A DNA stretch of 64,000 nucleotides from Moraxellaceae bacterium (GCA_031119205.1 JAVHYF010000016.1:34282-98281); one strand, 5' to 3'. Shown: positions 25,288 through 34,871, numbered from the stretch's first letter. Notes: generated from the letters alone by a model not told the origin. Program-made: numbers and translations.

Positions 25288-25314
25288 GACGCACGGGCGG
25301 CCCGGTTTGTGACA
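25288..25314 (-). promoter_or_regulatory. ECF41-type promoter in front of its own sigma factor gene
   Basis: On the minus strand TGTCACA (25314-25308) is followed by exactly 16 bases and then CGTC (25291-25288). That equals the bipartite ECF41 promoter motif as I recall it from work on Bacillus and Rhodobacter. It lies about 85 bp upstream of the sigma gene start and implies positive autoregulation. Confidence 0.75.
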
Positions 25315-25469
25315 GGTGGCACCCGCACTGTCGGGCAAGCTTTCCGCTGCCGGCGTCCGGAGGCACGGCTTCTGCTACTTTCCCGACCGGGAGTGGATGG
25401 GTGTTCAGGCCGGCGACAGCATGGGCTCCGTTCCGGTAGTCACACGTTCGTGCAGGGAAGGCTGGTTAC

Positions 25470-27119
25470 ATGACGATTGCAGGCAGACGCCAGGGCGACT
25501 GGTGGACCACGGCAGCCCTGGCTGTCTGTGCGCTCCTCGCGGCCGCCATGCGCCTGTACGGCTGGCAGGAACCGGTCGAACGCGACCTCGCCATCCATGC
25601 CGTGATCGGTCATGAGTTGCTGCAGGGCCGGGAGCTTTACTCCGATCTGTGGGACCACAAGCCGCCCGGGACTTTCCTGCTGCATGCCGCGTTCGTGGCC
25701 TTGTTCGGCTACAGCCCGGCCTACCTGTACGTCATGAATGTGCTGCTCAATGTGGCCGGCATGCTGGGTATCTACGTCCTGGTGAACGCCCTCACCGGGC
25801 GGCGGATCTGTGGCCTGGCCGTGGCGCTGTTGTGGGTGCTGGTGTCCGACGACATCCACCTGCAGGCCAACCAGCCCAACAGCGAGGCGATGGCGGCGCC
25901 GCTGCTGCTGTTCGGCGCCTGGTGCTGGTACGAGGTGAGCGAGCGCCGTCGCGGGCCGCAGTGGGCGCTCCTCGCGGGTGGCCTGTTCTTCGCGGCCACG
26001 CTGCTCAAGCAGCACTACGCACTGATGCCGGCCGGCATGGCGACCGCATTGCTGGCGCATGCCGCCATCAAGGACCGCCCGGCCCTGGGTGCCGAGCTGC
26101 GGACGACGCTCCTCATCGCGGGCGTCGGGCTGGCCGGCTGGTTGCTGACCCTGCTTGCGTTCTGGCTGCAGGGGAGCCTGGACGACTTCCTCGACGCCGT
26201 CGTCACCTACAACCGTGGCTACGGCGGTGATGTGCTGCGAACCCTGAAGTACGCCTACCGGCACTGGCAGAACTTCTTCCCGACGCAGTTCGCGGCCGGC
26301 CTGCTGCCCTACATCGTCACCGGCGTGCTGGCCGTGGCATGCATGCTGTGGCAGCGGCGCTGGAAACTGCTGTTCCTCTTCGTCGCCTGGGTGGTGGCCA
26401 CCGAGCTGATGGTGGCGGTGCCGGGCAAATTCTTTCCGCACTACTTCCAGCTGTGGATTCCGGTGATGCTGGTGGGCGTCGGCCTGTTGCTCGACAGCCT
26501 GCTGGGCTGGCCGGCGCGCGCGCAGGGTCGTGGCCCGGCACTGGCGATGGCGGTCGCCGTTGCCTGCCTGTGCCTGTCCGGCTACCGGATCGCTGAGCAG
26601 TTCACGCAATCGGCCTGGCGCTGGGCGGAGATCAAGTATCCGACCGAACATTTCGGTGAATCGCGTCTGCTCGGCGAAAGCCTGGCGGCGCTGCTGCCTG
26701 CGGGCAGCCGGGTGTTCTTCATCGGCCATGACCAACAGGCGCTGTTCTACGGGCGCCTGCGTCCGGTCAACGGCAAGCTGTACGCCCGCTGGCTGGTCGA
26801 CCATCCTTCGCTATCGCCACGCCTGCTGGCTGACACCAATGCGCGTTTCATGGCGGGTGGTTTCGACGTGGCCATCGTCAACGCCTCGCTGGTGAAGCTG
26901 AAGGCGCAGCTCATCAAGGAGGCGCTGAGCCGCGACTTCGTGCTGGCGCCGGACTGCTTCGCGCACAGCGAGGTGTGGGTCCGCCGCGGCAGCGCGGTTG
27001 AGGCCACCGTGACTGCCGGGCTGCCCGGGCAGTCGGCAGGGATGTTGCGCAGTCACGGCGTGCCGCTCGACTGCGCCAGACCGGGCCCGACCCTGGTGCT
27101 GGGCGACAACCGCCGCTAG
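25470..27119 (+). CDS. GT-C membrane glycosyltransferase (ArnT/PMT-like), paralog 1
   Basis: 549-residue polytopic protein with about ten to twelve hydrophobic segments. The first periplasmic loop carries the GT-C signature VERDLAIHA with the likely catalytic Asp, then LYSDLWDHKPPGTF, as in lipid-phosphate-sugar glycosyltransferases of the GT39/GT83 type. A soluble C-terminal domain ends with DFVLAPDCFAHSEVWVRRG. A closely related copy lies at 30152. These enzymes transfer sugars from polyprenyl phosphate to lipid or protein acceptors; the acceptor here is unknown. ATG at 25470, with AGGGAAG upstream. Confidence 0.88.
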   Translation: MTIAGRRQGDWWTTAALAVCALLAAAMRLYGWQEPVERDLAIHAVIGHELLQGRELYSDLWDHKPPGTFLLHAAFVALFGYSPAYLYVMNVLLNVAGMLGIYVLVNALTGRRICGLAVALLWVLVSDDIHLQANQPNSEAMAAPLLLFGAWCWYEVSERRRGPQWALLAGGLFFAATLLKQHYALMPAGMATALLAHAAIKDRPALGAELRTTLLIAGVGLAGWLLTLLAFWLQGSLDDFLDAVVTYNRGYGGDVLRTLKYAYRHWQNFFPTQFAAGLLPYIVTGVLAVACMLWQRRWKLLFLFVAWVVATELMVAVPGKFFPHYFQLWIPVMLVGVGLLLDSLLGWPARAQGRGPALAMAVAVACLCLSGYRIAEQFTQSAWRWAEIKYPTEHFGESRLLGESLAALLPAGSRVFFIGHDQQALFYGRLRPVNGKLYARWLVDHPSLSPRLLADTNARFMAGGFDVAIVNASLVKLKAQLIKEALSRDFVLAPDCFAHSEVWVRRGSAVEATVTAGLPGQSAGMLRSHGVPLDCARPGPTLVLGDNRR

Positions 27120-27137
27120 CCGCCCATGGTGTGCCAG

Positions 27138-27160
27138 GGAGCCCCGCCAGAACGGGCTCC
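27138..27160 (+). terminator. Hairpin after the first GT-C gene
   Basis: GGAGCCC (27138-27144) pairs with GGGCTCC (27154-27160) around a 9-nt loop, about 20 bp after the stop. There is no T run, so termination is tentative. Confidence 0.4.
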
Positions 27161-27304
27161 GGTGCGCGACCGCTGCTTAGGAAATTCTTAGGGTGCCCTT
27201 ATGGATCATTTAGGCGCCGGTACGTCGTCGGCTGAATAGGATGCCGGCCTTGCAGGTCGCGTTGGGCGGCCCAAGCACAGAACAAGTACCGGAGAGTCTT
27301 CGCC

Positions 27305-27694
27305 ATGATGGCCAATCGCTGTTTCAAACTGGGCGCCCTTTACCTCATCGCCGGCATGTCGCTGGGCGTGTACATGGGTGCCACCCACAACCACACGCTG
27401 TCGCCCGTGCATGCCCACATCAACCTGCTGGGCTGGGTGTGCCTGCTGCTGGCCGGCCTGCTGTTCGCGCGCTTTCCGCATCTGGCCGAGACGAAGCTGG
27501 CGAAGACCTTCTTCTGGACCTACAACATCGCGGTGCCGGTCTCGATGCTGGCGCTGGCGCTGGTTTTCCTCGGCCAGCCGCAACTGGGGCCGGTGGTCGG
27601 TATCGGCAGCTTCGCCGTGTGGTTCGGTGGTGTGTGCCTGGCGCTCAACGTGCTGCTGAACCTCAAGGCGGGTGATCTCGCCGTGGCGCGCTGA
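27305..27694 (+). CDS. Small four-helix membrane protein, heme-copper-oxidase-subunit-I-like
   Basis: 129-residue protein with four hydrophobic segments. The motif VHAHINLLGWV resembles the helix motif of NorB/cytochrome oxidase subunit I, and homologs are often annotated as small cytochrome-c-oxidase-like proteins. It lacks the full set of heme and copper histidines, so it is not an oxidase itself. GGAG precedes the start. No neighbour clarifies its role. Confidence 0.7.
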   Translation: MMANRCFKLGALYLIAGMSLGVYMGATHNHTLSPVHAHINLLGWVCLLLAGLLFARFPHLAETKLAKTFFWTYNIAVPVSMLALALVFLGQPQLGPVVGIGSFAVWFGGVCLALNVLLNLKAGDLAVAR

Positions 27695-27842
27695 ATTCGC
27701 ACCGAGGGCTGCACCGGGGGCGCGCGTAGGCTGCGGCTTACGCCAGCGCGGCCTGTCTGCTGGCTGATGGCGCCAGCGGCGCGTTCGAGAATGCTCCTGC
27801 AACACGTCCGGATCCACCGGGCGTGCAACGAAGGAGAAGAAC

Positions 27843-27986
27843 ATGAACGTTCACGTTGCCATCGGCCCGCTCGTGGCGCTTGTCGCCGGCATCCTCATCC
27901 TCGCGGTGCCGCGCCTGCTCAACTACATCGTCGCGCTGTACCTGATCATCATCGGCTTGCTGGGCCTGTTCGGCGACAAGCTGTAA
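27843..27986 (+). CDS. DUF3096 small membrane protein
   Basis: 47-residue protein with two short hydrophobic segments, IGPLVALVAGILILAVP and YIVALYLIIIGLLGLFG, the pattern of DUF3096. AAGGAG precedes the ATG at ideal spacing. It is single-standing between two other small genes. Function unknown. Confidence 0.85.
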   Translation: MNVHVAIGPLVALVAGILILAVPRLLNYIVALYLIIIGLLGLFGDKL

Positions 27987-28104
27987 TCGCCGTCGCGAGG
28001 TTGTCCGTGACCGTCATGAAAACCTGACCCCTCCCCCGGGTACGCAGTGCTATACCGATAGCTCGTGCGTGAATCTTCAGTTGCGGCTACAGGAGGGAAT
28101 GGTC

Positions 28105-28503
28105 ATGGGTATCTTCGGCAAGATCCTCGCGAAACTCGGCTTCGGTGAAGAGGCCGTCGCCAAGCCCGCAACACCTCCGACAGCCGCCCCTGCGTCGGCC
28201 CCGGCGTCCGCCCCGGTGGCCCCTGCGGCACCGGTTGCCGTCAGTGTGGTGGATGTGGTCGGCAAGCTGCAGGGCATGGCTGCTGCACACCCGGAAAAGC
28301 TGAACTGGAAGACCTCCATCGTCGACTTGATGAAGCTGCTGGGCCTGGACAGCAGCCTGGCGGCGCGCAAGGAACTTGCGGCCGAGCTGGGCTGCCCGGC
28401 CGAGAAGATGGGCGACTCTGCACAGATGAACATGTGGCTGCACAAGACCGTGCTGCAGAGGATTGCCGACAACGGCGGCAACGTGCCGAAGGAGTTGTTG
28501 TAG
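28105..28503 (+). CDS. DUF3597 protein
   Basis: 132-residue protein. An N-terminal MGIFGKILAKLGFG segment, then an Ala/Pro-rich linker (about residues 20-48), then a conserved domain (about 50-132: VDVVGKLQGMAAAHPEKLNW to the C-terminus) that matches DUF3597. The domain is helical and LysM-neighbour-like; members are often found in stress or envelope contexts. The ATG at 28105 is chosen over two upstream starts because AGGAGGG lies 7 bp before it. Confidence 0.85.
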   Translation: MGIFGKILAKLGFGEEAVAKPATPPTAAPASAPASAPVAPAAPVAVSVVDVVGKLQGMAAAHPEKLNWKTSIVDLMKLLGLDSSLAARKELAAELGCPAEKMGDSAQMNMWLHKTVLQRIADNGGNVPKELL

Positions 28504-28554
28504 CGCTGCAGCCGTGATGCCGTAGCACAAGCCGGCGCCCCTCCGCGGGCCGCG

Positions 28555-29937
28555 TCAGGCCACTGCGGTCTCGCGGCTGTTGGCGGCCACCCAGGCCAGT
28601 GCTTCCAGCTGGCGGGCATTGATGCGCGCGGTGGACAGCCGCATGCTCACTGCAAGCTGTTCCACCCGCGCCGCCTCGCCGCGTTCGCAGGCTTCGGCCA
28701 GCGCCAGGCAGGCGCCGAACGGACCCTTGTGACGCAGCAGGGCGAGGTTCATGTCCTCCGGCAGACGCAGTGGCGTGATGGCGTCTTCCAGCGGCACCTT
28801 CAGCGCCACATCCAGCATCGAGAACAGGCCCAGTACGAACAGGCGTTCGCAATCCGTGGCGTTGAGCCGGCCCTGTCCCAGCAGTTCGAGGAAGCGTGCC
28901 CGGCTCAAGGCCATTTCAGTCAGCGCGCCACCCGCGCCGGCGCTACCGGTCAGCAGCAGCAGGGTCAGCCAGCGGTCTAGCTGGGACTGGCCCAGCACCA
29001 TCAGGCCCTGCTCGATCGACGAGATGGCGTGGTTGAGGCCTTGTGTCGAGGTGTTCACGAAACGCAGCAGGCGGTAGGACATGGCCAGGTCCTGCTTCAG
29101 CACGGCGGCCATCTCGCGGTTGTCGGCGTCCGCGCGCACCTTGTTGATCAGGGTGGCCACGTGCAGCACCTGTGGCGACAACTGGTTGCCGGCCCAGTTG
29201 CCACGATGGGTCACGAAACCGCCGGAGAACAGGCTGCAGCCCAGCTTGGCGACCAGCGCCTGGTCTTCGTAGCTCGCCACCTCCCAGGCTGCGCGGCGCA
29301 GGCCGGGCCAGTCCTGTTTCAGTTTGCCGAGCATCGCGCCGGTTTCGTTCGGCGTCCGCCAGGCCATGCGCAGCACGATGCCGTTGGCGTTGTCGGCCAG
29401 GCTGGCGAACCAGGGTGTGCCGAAACAGTCGTCCAGCCACACCTCGAAGCCACTCGCCCGCAGGCTGGCGATGCGCGCCCGCGTCTCCGGTGGCGCCGGG
29501 CGCGTGGCGTTGTCCGGTACCAGCAGCAGGCAGGTGCGCGGCGGCAGGCGCTCGGCGATGCCGCGTTGCAGGCTGCCTTCCCACACCTGCAGCCAGGCGC
29601 GGCGCTCCTGCAACAGGGTGCCGGCGTGCGTTTCGAGCTGGCTGATCAGCAGGTCGTCGAGGAAGTCCCGCACCGGGCGGCCCTGGGTGCGGATCCGCTC
29701 CCGCAGGTCGCCGCGCAGGGCGAACTCGTAGCCGCGGATGTTCAGCGCCGCGTCCATCACCTCGGTGCGGGTCAGCAGGCCGGTCGTGACATCGTCGCCC
29801 GCGGAAGCCGGGGCGGTGGCGGTGGCCGCTACGCTGGTGCTGGTACGCCGCCGGGGCGGCAGGCCCGCTGTCGTTGCCCTCGTCGGTGGCGGGTCGGCGA
29901 ACAGGCTGCTGAGGCTGGACCAGAGGCTGTGAAACAT
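28555..29937 (-). CDS. HDOD-domain signalling protein with degenerate EAL-like N-terminus
   Basis: 460-residue cytoplasmic protein of the YuxH type. An N-terminal region (about 60-260) resembles a divergent EAL fold lacking the catalytic EAL and DDFG motifs, followed by an HDOD domain (about 260-450: SPQVLHVATLINKVRA, LAMSYRLLRFVNTS, SIEQGLMVLG). HDOD proteins act in c-di-GMP-linked and type IV pilus or chemotaxis signalling without hydrolase activity. The start at 29937 is preferred; the frame extends upstream without family similarity. It lies between the two GT-C paralogs, on the opposite strand. Confidence 0.85.
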   Translation of the reverse strand: MFHSLWSSLSSLFADPPPTRATTAGLPPRRRTSTSVAATATAPASAGDDVTTGLLTRTEVMDAALNIRGYEFALRGDLRERIRTQGRPVRDFLDDLLISQLETHAGTLLQERRAWLQVWEGSLQRGIAERLPPRTCLLLVPDNATRPAPPETRARIASLRASGFEVWLDDCFGTPWFASLADNANGIVLRMAWRTPNETGAMLGKLKQDWPGLRRAAWEVASYEDQALVAKLGCSLFSGGFVTHRGNWAGNQLSPQVLHVATLINKVRADADNREMAAVLKQDLAMSYRLLRFVNTSTQGLNHAISSIEQGLMVLGQSQLDRWLTLLLLTGSAGAGGALTEMALSRARFLELLGQGRLNATDCERLFVLGLFSMLDVALKVPLEDAITPLRLPEDMNLALLRHKGPFGACLALAEACERGEAARVEQLAVSMRLSTARINARQLEALAWVAANSRETAVA

Positions 29938-30151
29938 ATTGCAGGCAGGATGCGGGACGAACAGGGCTGAAAGGGCGGGATGGCTCGGGTAACGGCCGGG
30001 CCGGCGGATACTGAAGCGACCGCTGGCCGCCGACACATGCCGCTACGCGCAACGGGCTTGCACAGAGCCCGGGGGCTTCATTCAGAATGACTGCCCACGG
30101 CGCGATGAGCGACGACCGCCGCCCCGCCGCCAACACCTACTTCCGACACCG

Positions 30152-31795
30152 ATGGTGCAACCGCAACCTGCCTTGTCGCGTTCCACGCTCCTCACCACCC
30201 TGGCCTTGCTGGCGGGGCTGGTCCTGCTCGTCTGCCTGCGCCTGCATACGGCCGATGAGCCGCTCGAGCGCGACATCACGATCCATGCCGCGATCGGCAA
30301 CGAGCTGCTGCATGGTCGCAACCTCTACTCCGACCTGTGGAACCACAAGCCGCCGGCGAGTTTCTTCGTGCACGCGGCCTTCATCAAGGTGTTCGGTTTC
30401 GGGCCACAGTACGTCCTGGCCATGAACCTCGTGTTCAACGCCCTCGGCCTGCTGCTGGTGTTCGGCCTTGGCCTGAGCTTCACGCGCGACCGTCTGGTCG
30501 CCGTGTCGGTCGCGTTGCTGTGGGCGCTGCTGTCCTTCGACCTCAACCTGCAGGCCAACCAGCCCAACAGCGAGAGCCTGGTCAATCCCCTGATCGTGGC
30601 AGGCATCCTCATCTGGTACGCGGTCAGCGAGCGGCGTCTCGCCATCGGGTGGAGCCTCGCGGCCGGCGCACTGTTCTTCGTCGTCACCTACTTCAAGCAG
30701 CAGTACGTGCTGGTGCCGATGGCGATCGCACTGGCCCTGCTGATGCACGCGGCGCTGTTTGCGCGAGCGGACATCGGCCACCAGTTCCGCGCGACGGGCC
30801 TGGTGGCCCTGGTGGGATGCGTAGGCTGGTTGCTGGCGTTCGCGGTGTTCTGGATGCAGGGCAGCCTGCAGGCCTTTGTCGAAGCCGCCTTCCTTTACAA
30901 CGAAGGCTATGGCGGTGACTGGCTGCTCAACCTGAAGCGTTCGTACTGGATGGGCATCTTCCCGGCCTACTTCACGAGCAGCCTCTATCCCTACATCGCC
31001 ACCGCCGTGCTCGGTCTGGTCGGGGCCCTGCTGACCCGTAGCTGGAAGCTGTTGCTGCTGATGCTGGCGTGGTCATGCGCCACCTGGATGTCGGTCGCGC
31101 TGCCGGGCCGTTTCTTTGGCCACTACTACCAGTTGTGGATTCCGCCGCTGCTGATGGGCACGGCCCTGTGCCTGCATTACCTGCTGCGATTGCCGCGTGT
31201 ACCCGCGGTGGCCGCGACGGTGGTGGTGTTGGGCGGATTGCTCGGTTACACCGGCATGCGGACCGCGAGCGACCTGTCCCTTCCCGCGCACGAGTGGGCG
31301 GTCCGCAAGTATCCGGAAGACCAGTTCGCCGAAGCCAGGGCGGTGGGCGAGGCGCTGGCGCGGGTGCTGCCTGCGCAGGAGAAGATCTTCTACTTCGGCC
31401 GCGATCCGGGCGTGTTGCTGTATGGCGGCCTGCGTCCGGTCAATGGCAAGGTCTACGTGCGCTGGTACACCGACAACCAGTACTCGCCGCCGCTGCTGGC
31501 GCACACCGAGGCGCAGTTCGCTGCGGGAGGTTTCGACGTGGCGGTGGTACACCGCAGCCCGGCGAGCTTCGGCGCGACCGGCATCGCCAGTGGCCTGCAG
31601 CGCGACTTCGTGCTGGTGCCCGACTGCTTTCCGCACAACGAGGTGTGGGTGCGGCGTGGCAGCCCTTACCTGGAGGGCCTGCAGAGCAGCCTGGTGCCGG
31701 CCTCGCGCGAACTGCTGCCACGCTATGGCGAAGTGCCGGCCGGTTGCGAGATGACCGACAGCACCTTGCTGTCCGCCGAAGGCAGGGCCCTCTAG
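30152..31795 (+). CDS. GT-C membrane glycosyltransferase (ArnT/PMT-like), paralog 2
   Basis: 547-residue paralog of the protein at 25470. The two share the first-loop LERDITIHAAIGNELLHGR, SDLWNHKPP, LQANQPNSES and the C-terminal DFVLVPDCFPHNEVWVRRG, and are collinear over the whole length. Same GT-C topology, with the catalytic-type Asp in the ERD motif. It overlaps the convergent EAL gene by 4 bp. Divergent from the HDOD gene over a 214-bp gap in which I see no distinctive signal. Acceptor unknown. Confidence 0.88.
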   Translation: MVQPQPALSRSTLLTTLALLAGLVLLVCLRLHTADEPLERDITIHAAIGNELLHGRNLYSDLWNHKPPASFFVHAAFIKVFGFGPQYVLAMNLVFNALGLLLVFGLGLSFTRDRLVAVSVALLWALLSFDLNLQANQPNSESLVNPLIVAGILIWYAVSERRLAIGWSLAAGALFFVVTYFKQQYVLVPMAIALALLMHAALFARADIGHQFRATGLVALVGCVGWLLAFAVFWMQGSLQAFVEAAFLYNEGYGGDWLLNLKRSYWMGIFPAYFTSSLYPYIATAVLGLVGALLTRSWKLLLLMLAWSCATWMSVALPGRFFGHYYQLWIPPLLMGTALCLHYLLRLPRVPAVAATVVVLGGLLGYTGMRTASDLSLPAHEWAVRKYPEDQFAEARAVGEALARVLPAQEKIFYFGRDPGVLLYGGLRPVNGKVYVRWYTDNQYSPPLLAHTEAQFAAGGFDVAVVHRSPASFGATGIASGLQRDFVLVPDCFPHNEVWVRRGSPYLEGLQSSLVPASRELLPRYGEVPAGCEMTDSTLLSAEGRAL

Positions 31796-33375
31796 ACCTG
31801 TTCAGTCTCGCGTGTCACCGGCAGCATCCAGGGCTGGGTCCGTTCCAGGAACAGCACCAGGTCTGCCGCTTCCACTGGCGGCGAGAACAGGTAGCCCTGC
31901 GCGTGGGCGACCTGATGGTCGGCGAGGTAACGCTGCTGCTGCGCGGTCTCCACGCCCTCGGCCACCAGCGCCAGGCCCTGGCGTTCGGCCAGTTCGATGA
32001 TGGAGTCGATGACGCGGGCCTTGGCGCTCTCGTCGCCGATGGGTTCGACGAAGCTGCGGTCGATCTTCAGCGCATCCACGGTGAGCCGCTGCAGCAGGGC
32101 GAGGCCGTTGTGGCCGGTGCCAAAGTCGTCGATGAACACCTTGCAGCCCAGCCCACGCAATGCGTCCACCACCACCTCGGCGTGGCCTGGGTCATCCGGC
32201 AGGCCACGCTCGGTGATCTCGAACGCGAAGGTGGCCGGCGGCACTTCGTAGCGACGGCAGTAGGTGAGCAGGCTGTCGACGATGTCGAGGTCGTCGAGAT
32301 GGATGCGCGACAGGTTGATCGACACGTACAGGTTGCGGTTGCGCAGCAGCGGGCCGAGCTGTGCGCACACGCGCTCCAGCAGCAGGGCGGTCATCGGCTT
32401 GATGAGGCCGGTGCGTTCCGCGATGGGAATGAAGCTGTCGGGCGGAATCAGGCCGACTTCCGGATGACGCCAGCGCATCAGCACCTCGGCGCCATCGCAC
32501 AGCCCGGTCTGCAGGTTGATGATCGGCTGGTAGTAGGGAATGAACTCCCGTCGCGTCAACGCCTGACGCAATGCTTCCTCGGGGGCCTGCAAGCGGTTCC
32601 ACACCTGGCGCAGGCACCAGGCTGCCAGCAGGGACAGGCCGACGCCCGCGAGCAGGTAGCGCGGCAACTGCTCGTCGATGGCACTCCACACTTCCGCGTC
32701 GCTGCCATGCAGCTCGACGCGCACCGGGTACTTTTCCAGAGTGGCCGTCGAAGCCAGCTTGAACAGCGTGTCGGCGAACTGCGGCTGGTCGCGTTCCAGG
32801 ATGCTGTCACCCGGCACGAAGCCCAGTTGCAGGCTGCGCACCCGGTCCACGCCGGCGGTACGCGCCAGTTCCTCGAACACCATGGGATCGATCAGCGCGT
32901 TGACGCCACCGCCATGCGGGAAGCGCAGGTTCACGATGACCGAGCGCTCCTTCATCACCACCGTCTGGATGACGTTGTAGAACGGCCCCGTCTCCGGCAG
33001 GCGGTGCTTGATGTCCTGGTAGACCTTGACGTAGAGCCGGCCGAAGTTGGTGCAAAGCAGGGCGAGATCGGGATCGAAGACACCCATCTCGCGGATGTAG
33101 ATCGAGTTGTAGACCCCGTAGGTCAGCTTCTCGATGACATCGTCCTCGCAGGCCGATGCAGCGGTCCAGTGCAGCGCTTCCAGGCGCTGCAGCGTGTGGT
33201 CGAGGATGCGGCCGGTGCCGGCCAGCAGTTGCTGCGCGCGCCGGGTGTTGTCGGCCTGTGCGCTGTGGATGCCGCGCCACACGCCCAGCACCGCGCAGAC
33301 GACCAGCGGCATCAGGGCCGTGATGACGCAGACGGCAATCAACCAGCGCTGACGAAGGCTGTGATGCTGTGGCAT
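31792..33375 (-). CDS. CSS-motif EAL c-di-GMP phosphodiesterase
   Basis: 527-residue inner-membrane phosphodiesterase hydrolysing c-di-GMP. Two transmembrane segments flank a periplasmic CSS-type sensor domain (about 30-230, with conserved cysteines in ASACEDD and LLCTNFG), followed by an EAL domain (about 265-510). Catalytic motifs are intact: AEVLMRW for EAL, INLSRIHLDD for the Asn site and FIDDFGTGH. No GGDEF domain. In E. coli relatives, redox of the periplasmic cysteines controls activity. Start at 33375 (MPQHHSL); ATGs 13 codons upstream are possible. Confidence 0.92.
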   Translation of the reverse strand: MPQHHSLRQRWLIAVCVITALMPLVVCAVLGVWRGIHSAQADNTRRAQQLLAGTGRILDHTLQRLEALHWTAASACEDDVIEKLTYGVYNSIYIREMGVFDPDLALLCTNFGRLYVKVYQDIKHRLPETGPFYNVIQTVVMKERSVIVNLRFPHGGGVNALIDPMVFEELARTAGVDRVRSLQLGFVPGDSILERDQPQFADTLFKLASTATLEKYPVRVELHGSDAEVWSAIDEQLPRYLLAGVGLSLLAAWCLRQVWNRLQAPEEALRQALTRREFIPYYQPIINLQTGLCDGAEVLMRWRHPEVGLIPPDSFIPIAERTGLIKPMTALLLERVCAQLGPLLRNRNLYVSINLSRIHLDDLDIVDSLLTYCRRYEVPPATFAFEITERGLPDDPGHAEVVVDALRGLGCKVFIDDFGTGHNGLALLQRLTVDALKIDRSFVEPIGDESAKARVIDSIIELAERQGLALVAEGVETAQQQRYLADHQVAHAQGYLFSPPVEAADLVLFLERTQPWMLPVTRETEQV

Positions 33376-33486
33376 GGGCGACCCATGGGCAGGTGACACA
33401 GCATCATATGTCACGCTATGCCACGCGTGGCAGGTATGTCCCTGGCAACAGGCAAATATCGGCGGAGCGCTGCCGTACGGTGCTGT

Positions 33487-34716
33487 TCAGTCTGCCAGGA
33501 ACAGTTCCAGCAGGTCGTTGAGGAAGCGTTTACCACGCTGTGTCGGGCGCAGCTGCAGGGCATCCACCTCCAGCAGACCGTCGCGACGGGCCTGCACGAG
33601 GCGGGCTTCCAGCACGTCCAGCGGCAGGCCGGTGCGCTCGGCGAACAGGCTGGTCGGCACGCCCTCGGTGAGGCGCAACGCATTCATCATGAACTCGAAG
33701 GGCAACTCGGCGGCGCCCACGCTGCTGGCCTCCTGCACGAAATCACCGCATGCCGCGCCCTGCAGGTAGGCCTGCGGATGCTTGTGGCGCATCTCGCGGC
33801 GGATGCCTTCGTGCGAACTCAGCTTGCCGTGCGCCCCGGCGCCGATGCCCAGGTAGTCGCCGAACTGCCAGTAGTTCAGGTTGTGGCGGCAGCGGTGGCC
33901 GGGCAGGGCGAAAGCGGAGGTCTCGTAGTTCTGGAAGCCGGCCTCTGCGAGCCGCGCCTCGATGGCTTCCTGCATATCCGCCGACAGCTCGTCGTCCGGC
34001 AACTCGGGCGGCTGGCGGTAGAACAGCGTGTTCGGCTCCAGCGTCAGGTGGTAGGCCGACAGGTGCTTCGGCCCGTGCGCCAGCACGCCATCCAGGTCGG
34101 CCAGCGCCTGCGCCAGCGTCTGCTGCGGCAGGGCGTACATCAGGTCGGCGTTCCAGGTGTCGAAGTGGCGTGCGGCCTGCTCCATCGCCGCATGCGCCTC
34201 ACGGCTGTCGTGGATGCGGCCCAGTACCTTCAGGCGCGCATCGTCCAGGCTCTGGATGCCCAGCGACACGCGGGTGACGCCGGCCGCGCGGAAGTCGGCG
34301 AACTTCCCCGCCTCCACCGTGCCGGGATTGGCTTCCAGGGTGATCTCGCAGCCCGGCTCCAGCGGCAGCAGCATGCGCACCGCGCCCAGCAGGCGGTCCA
34401 GCCCGGCAGCTGAGATCAGGCTGGGCGTGCCGCCGCCGATGAAGATGCTCACCACGCGGCGCCCCCACACCTGGGGCAGTGCGGCGCTCAGGTCGGCGAT
34501 CAGCGCATCGACGTAGGCGTCCTCCGGAATGCCCTCGTCGCGCACCGCGTGCGAGTTGAAGTCGCAGTACGGGCACTTGCGCACGCACCACGGGTAGTGG
34601 ATGTACAGCGCCAGCGGTGGCGGCGCCTGCAGGCGCACGGCCTCGCTGATAGCTGCAGCGCTGCGCGGCTGGATCGGGATGATGATGCGGGGAGGGGAAG
34701 AGTCGGTGCTGCTCAT
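33487..34716 (-). CDS. hemW: Radical SAM heme chaperone HemW
   Basis: 409-residue radical-SAM protein. The cluster motif CVRKCPYCDF is CxxxCxxCxF, with Phe in place of the extra Cys of HemN, so this is the heme-inserting chaperone HemW and not coproporphyrinogen dehydrogenase. Also present: FIGGGTPSL, the SAM-binding EANPGT and a C-terminal HemN_C domain. Start 34716 (MSSTDSS) is preferred over a much longer open frame with an arginine-rich N-terminus. It is commonly linked to rdgB/rph; those genes are not here. Confidence 0.93.
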   Translation of the reverse strand: MSSTDSSPPRIIIPIQPRSAAAISEAVRLQAPPPLALYIHYPWCVRKCPYCDFNSHAVRDEGIPEDAYVDALIADLSAALPQVWGRRVVSIFIGGGTPSLISAAGLDRLLGAVRMLLPLEPGCEITLEANPGTVEAGKFADFRAAGVTRVSLGIQSLDDARLKVLGRIHDSREAHAAMEQAARHFDTWNADLMYALPQQTLAQALADLDGVLAHGPKHLSAYHLTLEPNTLFYRQPPELPDDELSADMQEAIEARLAEAGFQNYETSAFALPGHRCRHNLNYWQFGDYLGIGAGAHGKLSSHEGIRREMRHKHPQAYLQGAACGDFVQEASSVGAAELPFEFMMNALRLTEGVPTSLFAERTGLPLDVLEARLVQARRDGLLEVDALQLRPTQRGKRFLNDLLELFLAD

Positions 34717-34871
34717 GGGTATGCCCGGGATGCGGCCCGGATTGTCCTCTCCGGCACGCGCGCTTTCAACGCGTATTCGACGTGTGTTCGACGTGTTTTC
34801 AATGCACCGCCATGCATGCTTGCGGCACACTGCGCGGGCGGCACACGGCCGCGCCCTTGCCGGAGACCCCC

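Noticed and set aside
31069..33396. 775-residue plus-strand open frame
   Set aside because: It runs through the end of the GT-C gene and antisense to the CSS/EAL gene, is rich in His, Gln and Arg as GC-rich shadows are, and shows no family motif.
33487..34716. Oxygen-independent coproporphyrinogen oxidase HemN
   Set aside because: The cluster motif is CxxxCxxCxF, not CxxxCxxCxC, which marks HemW.
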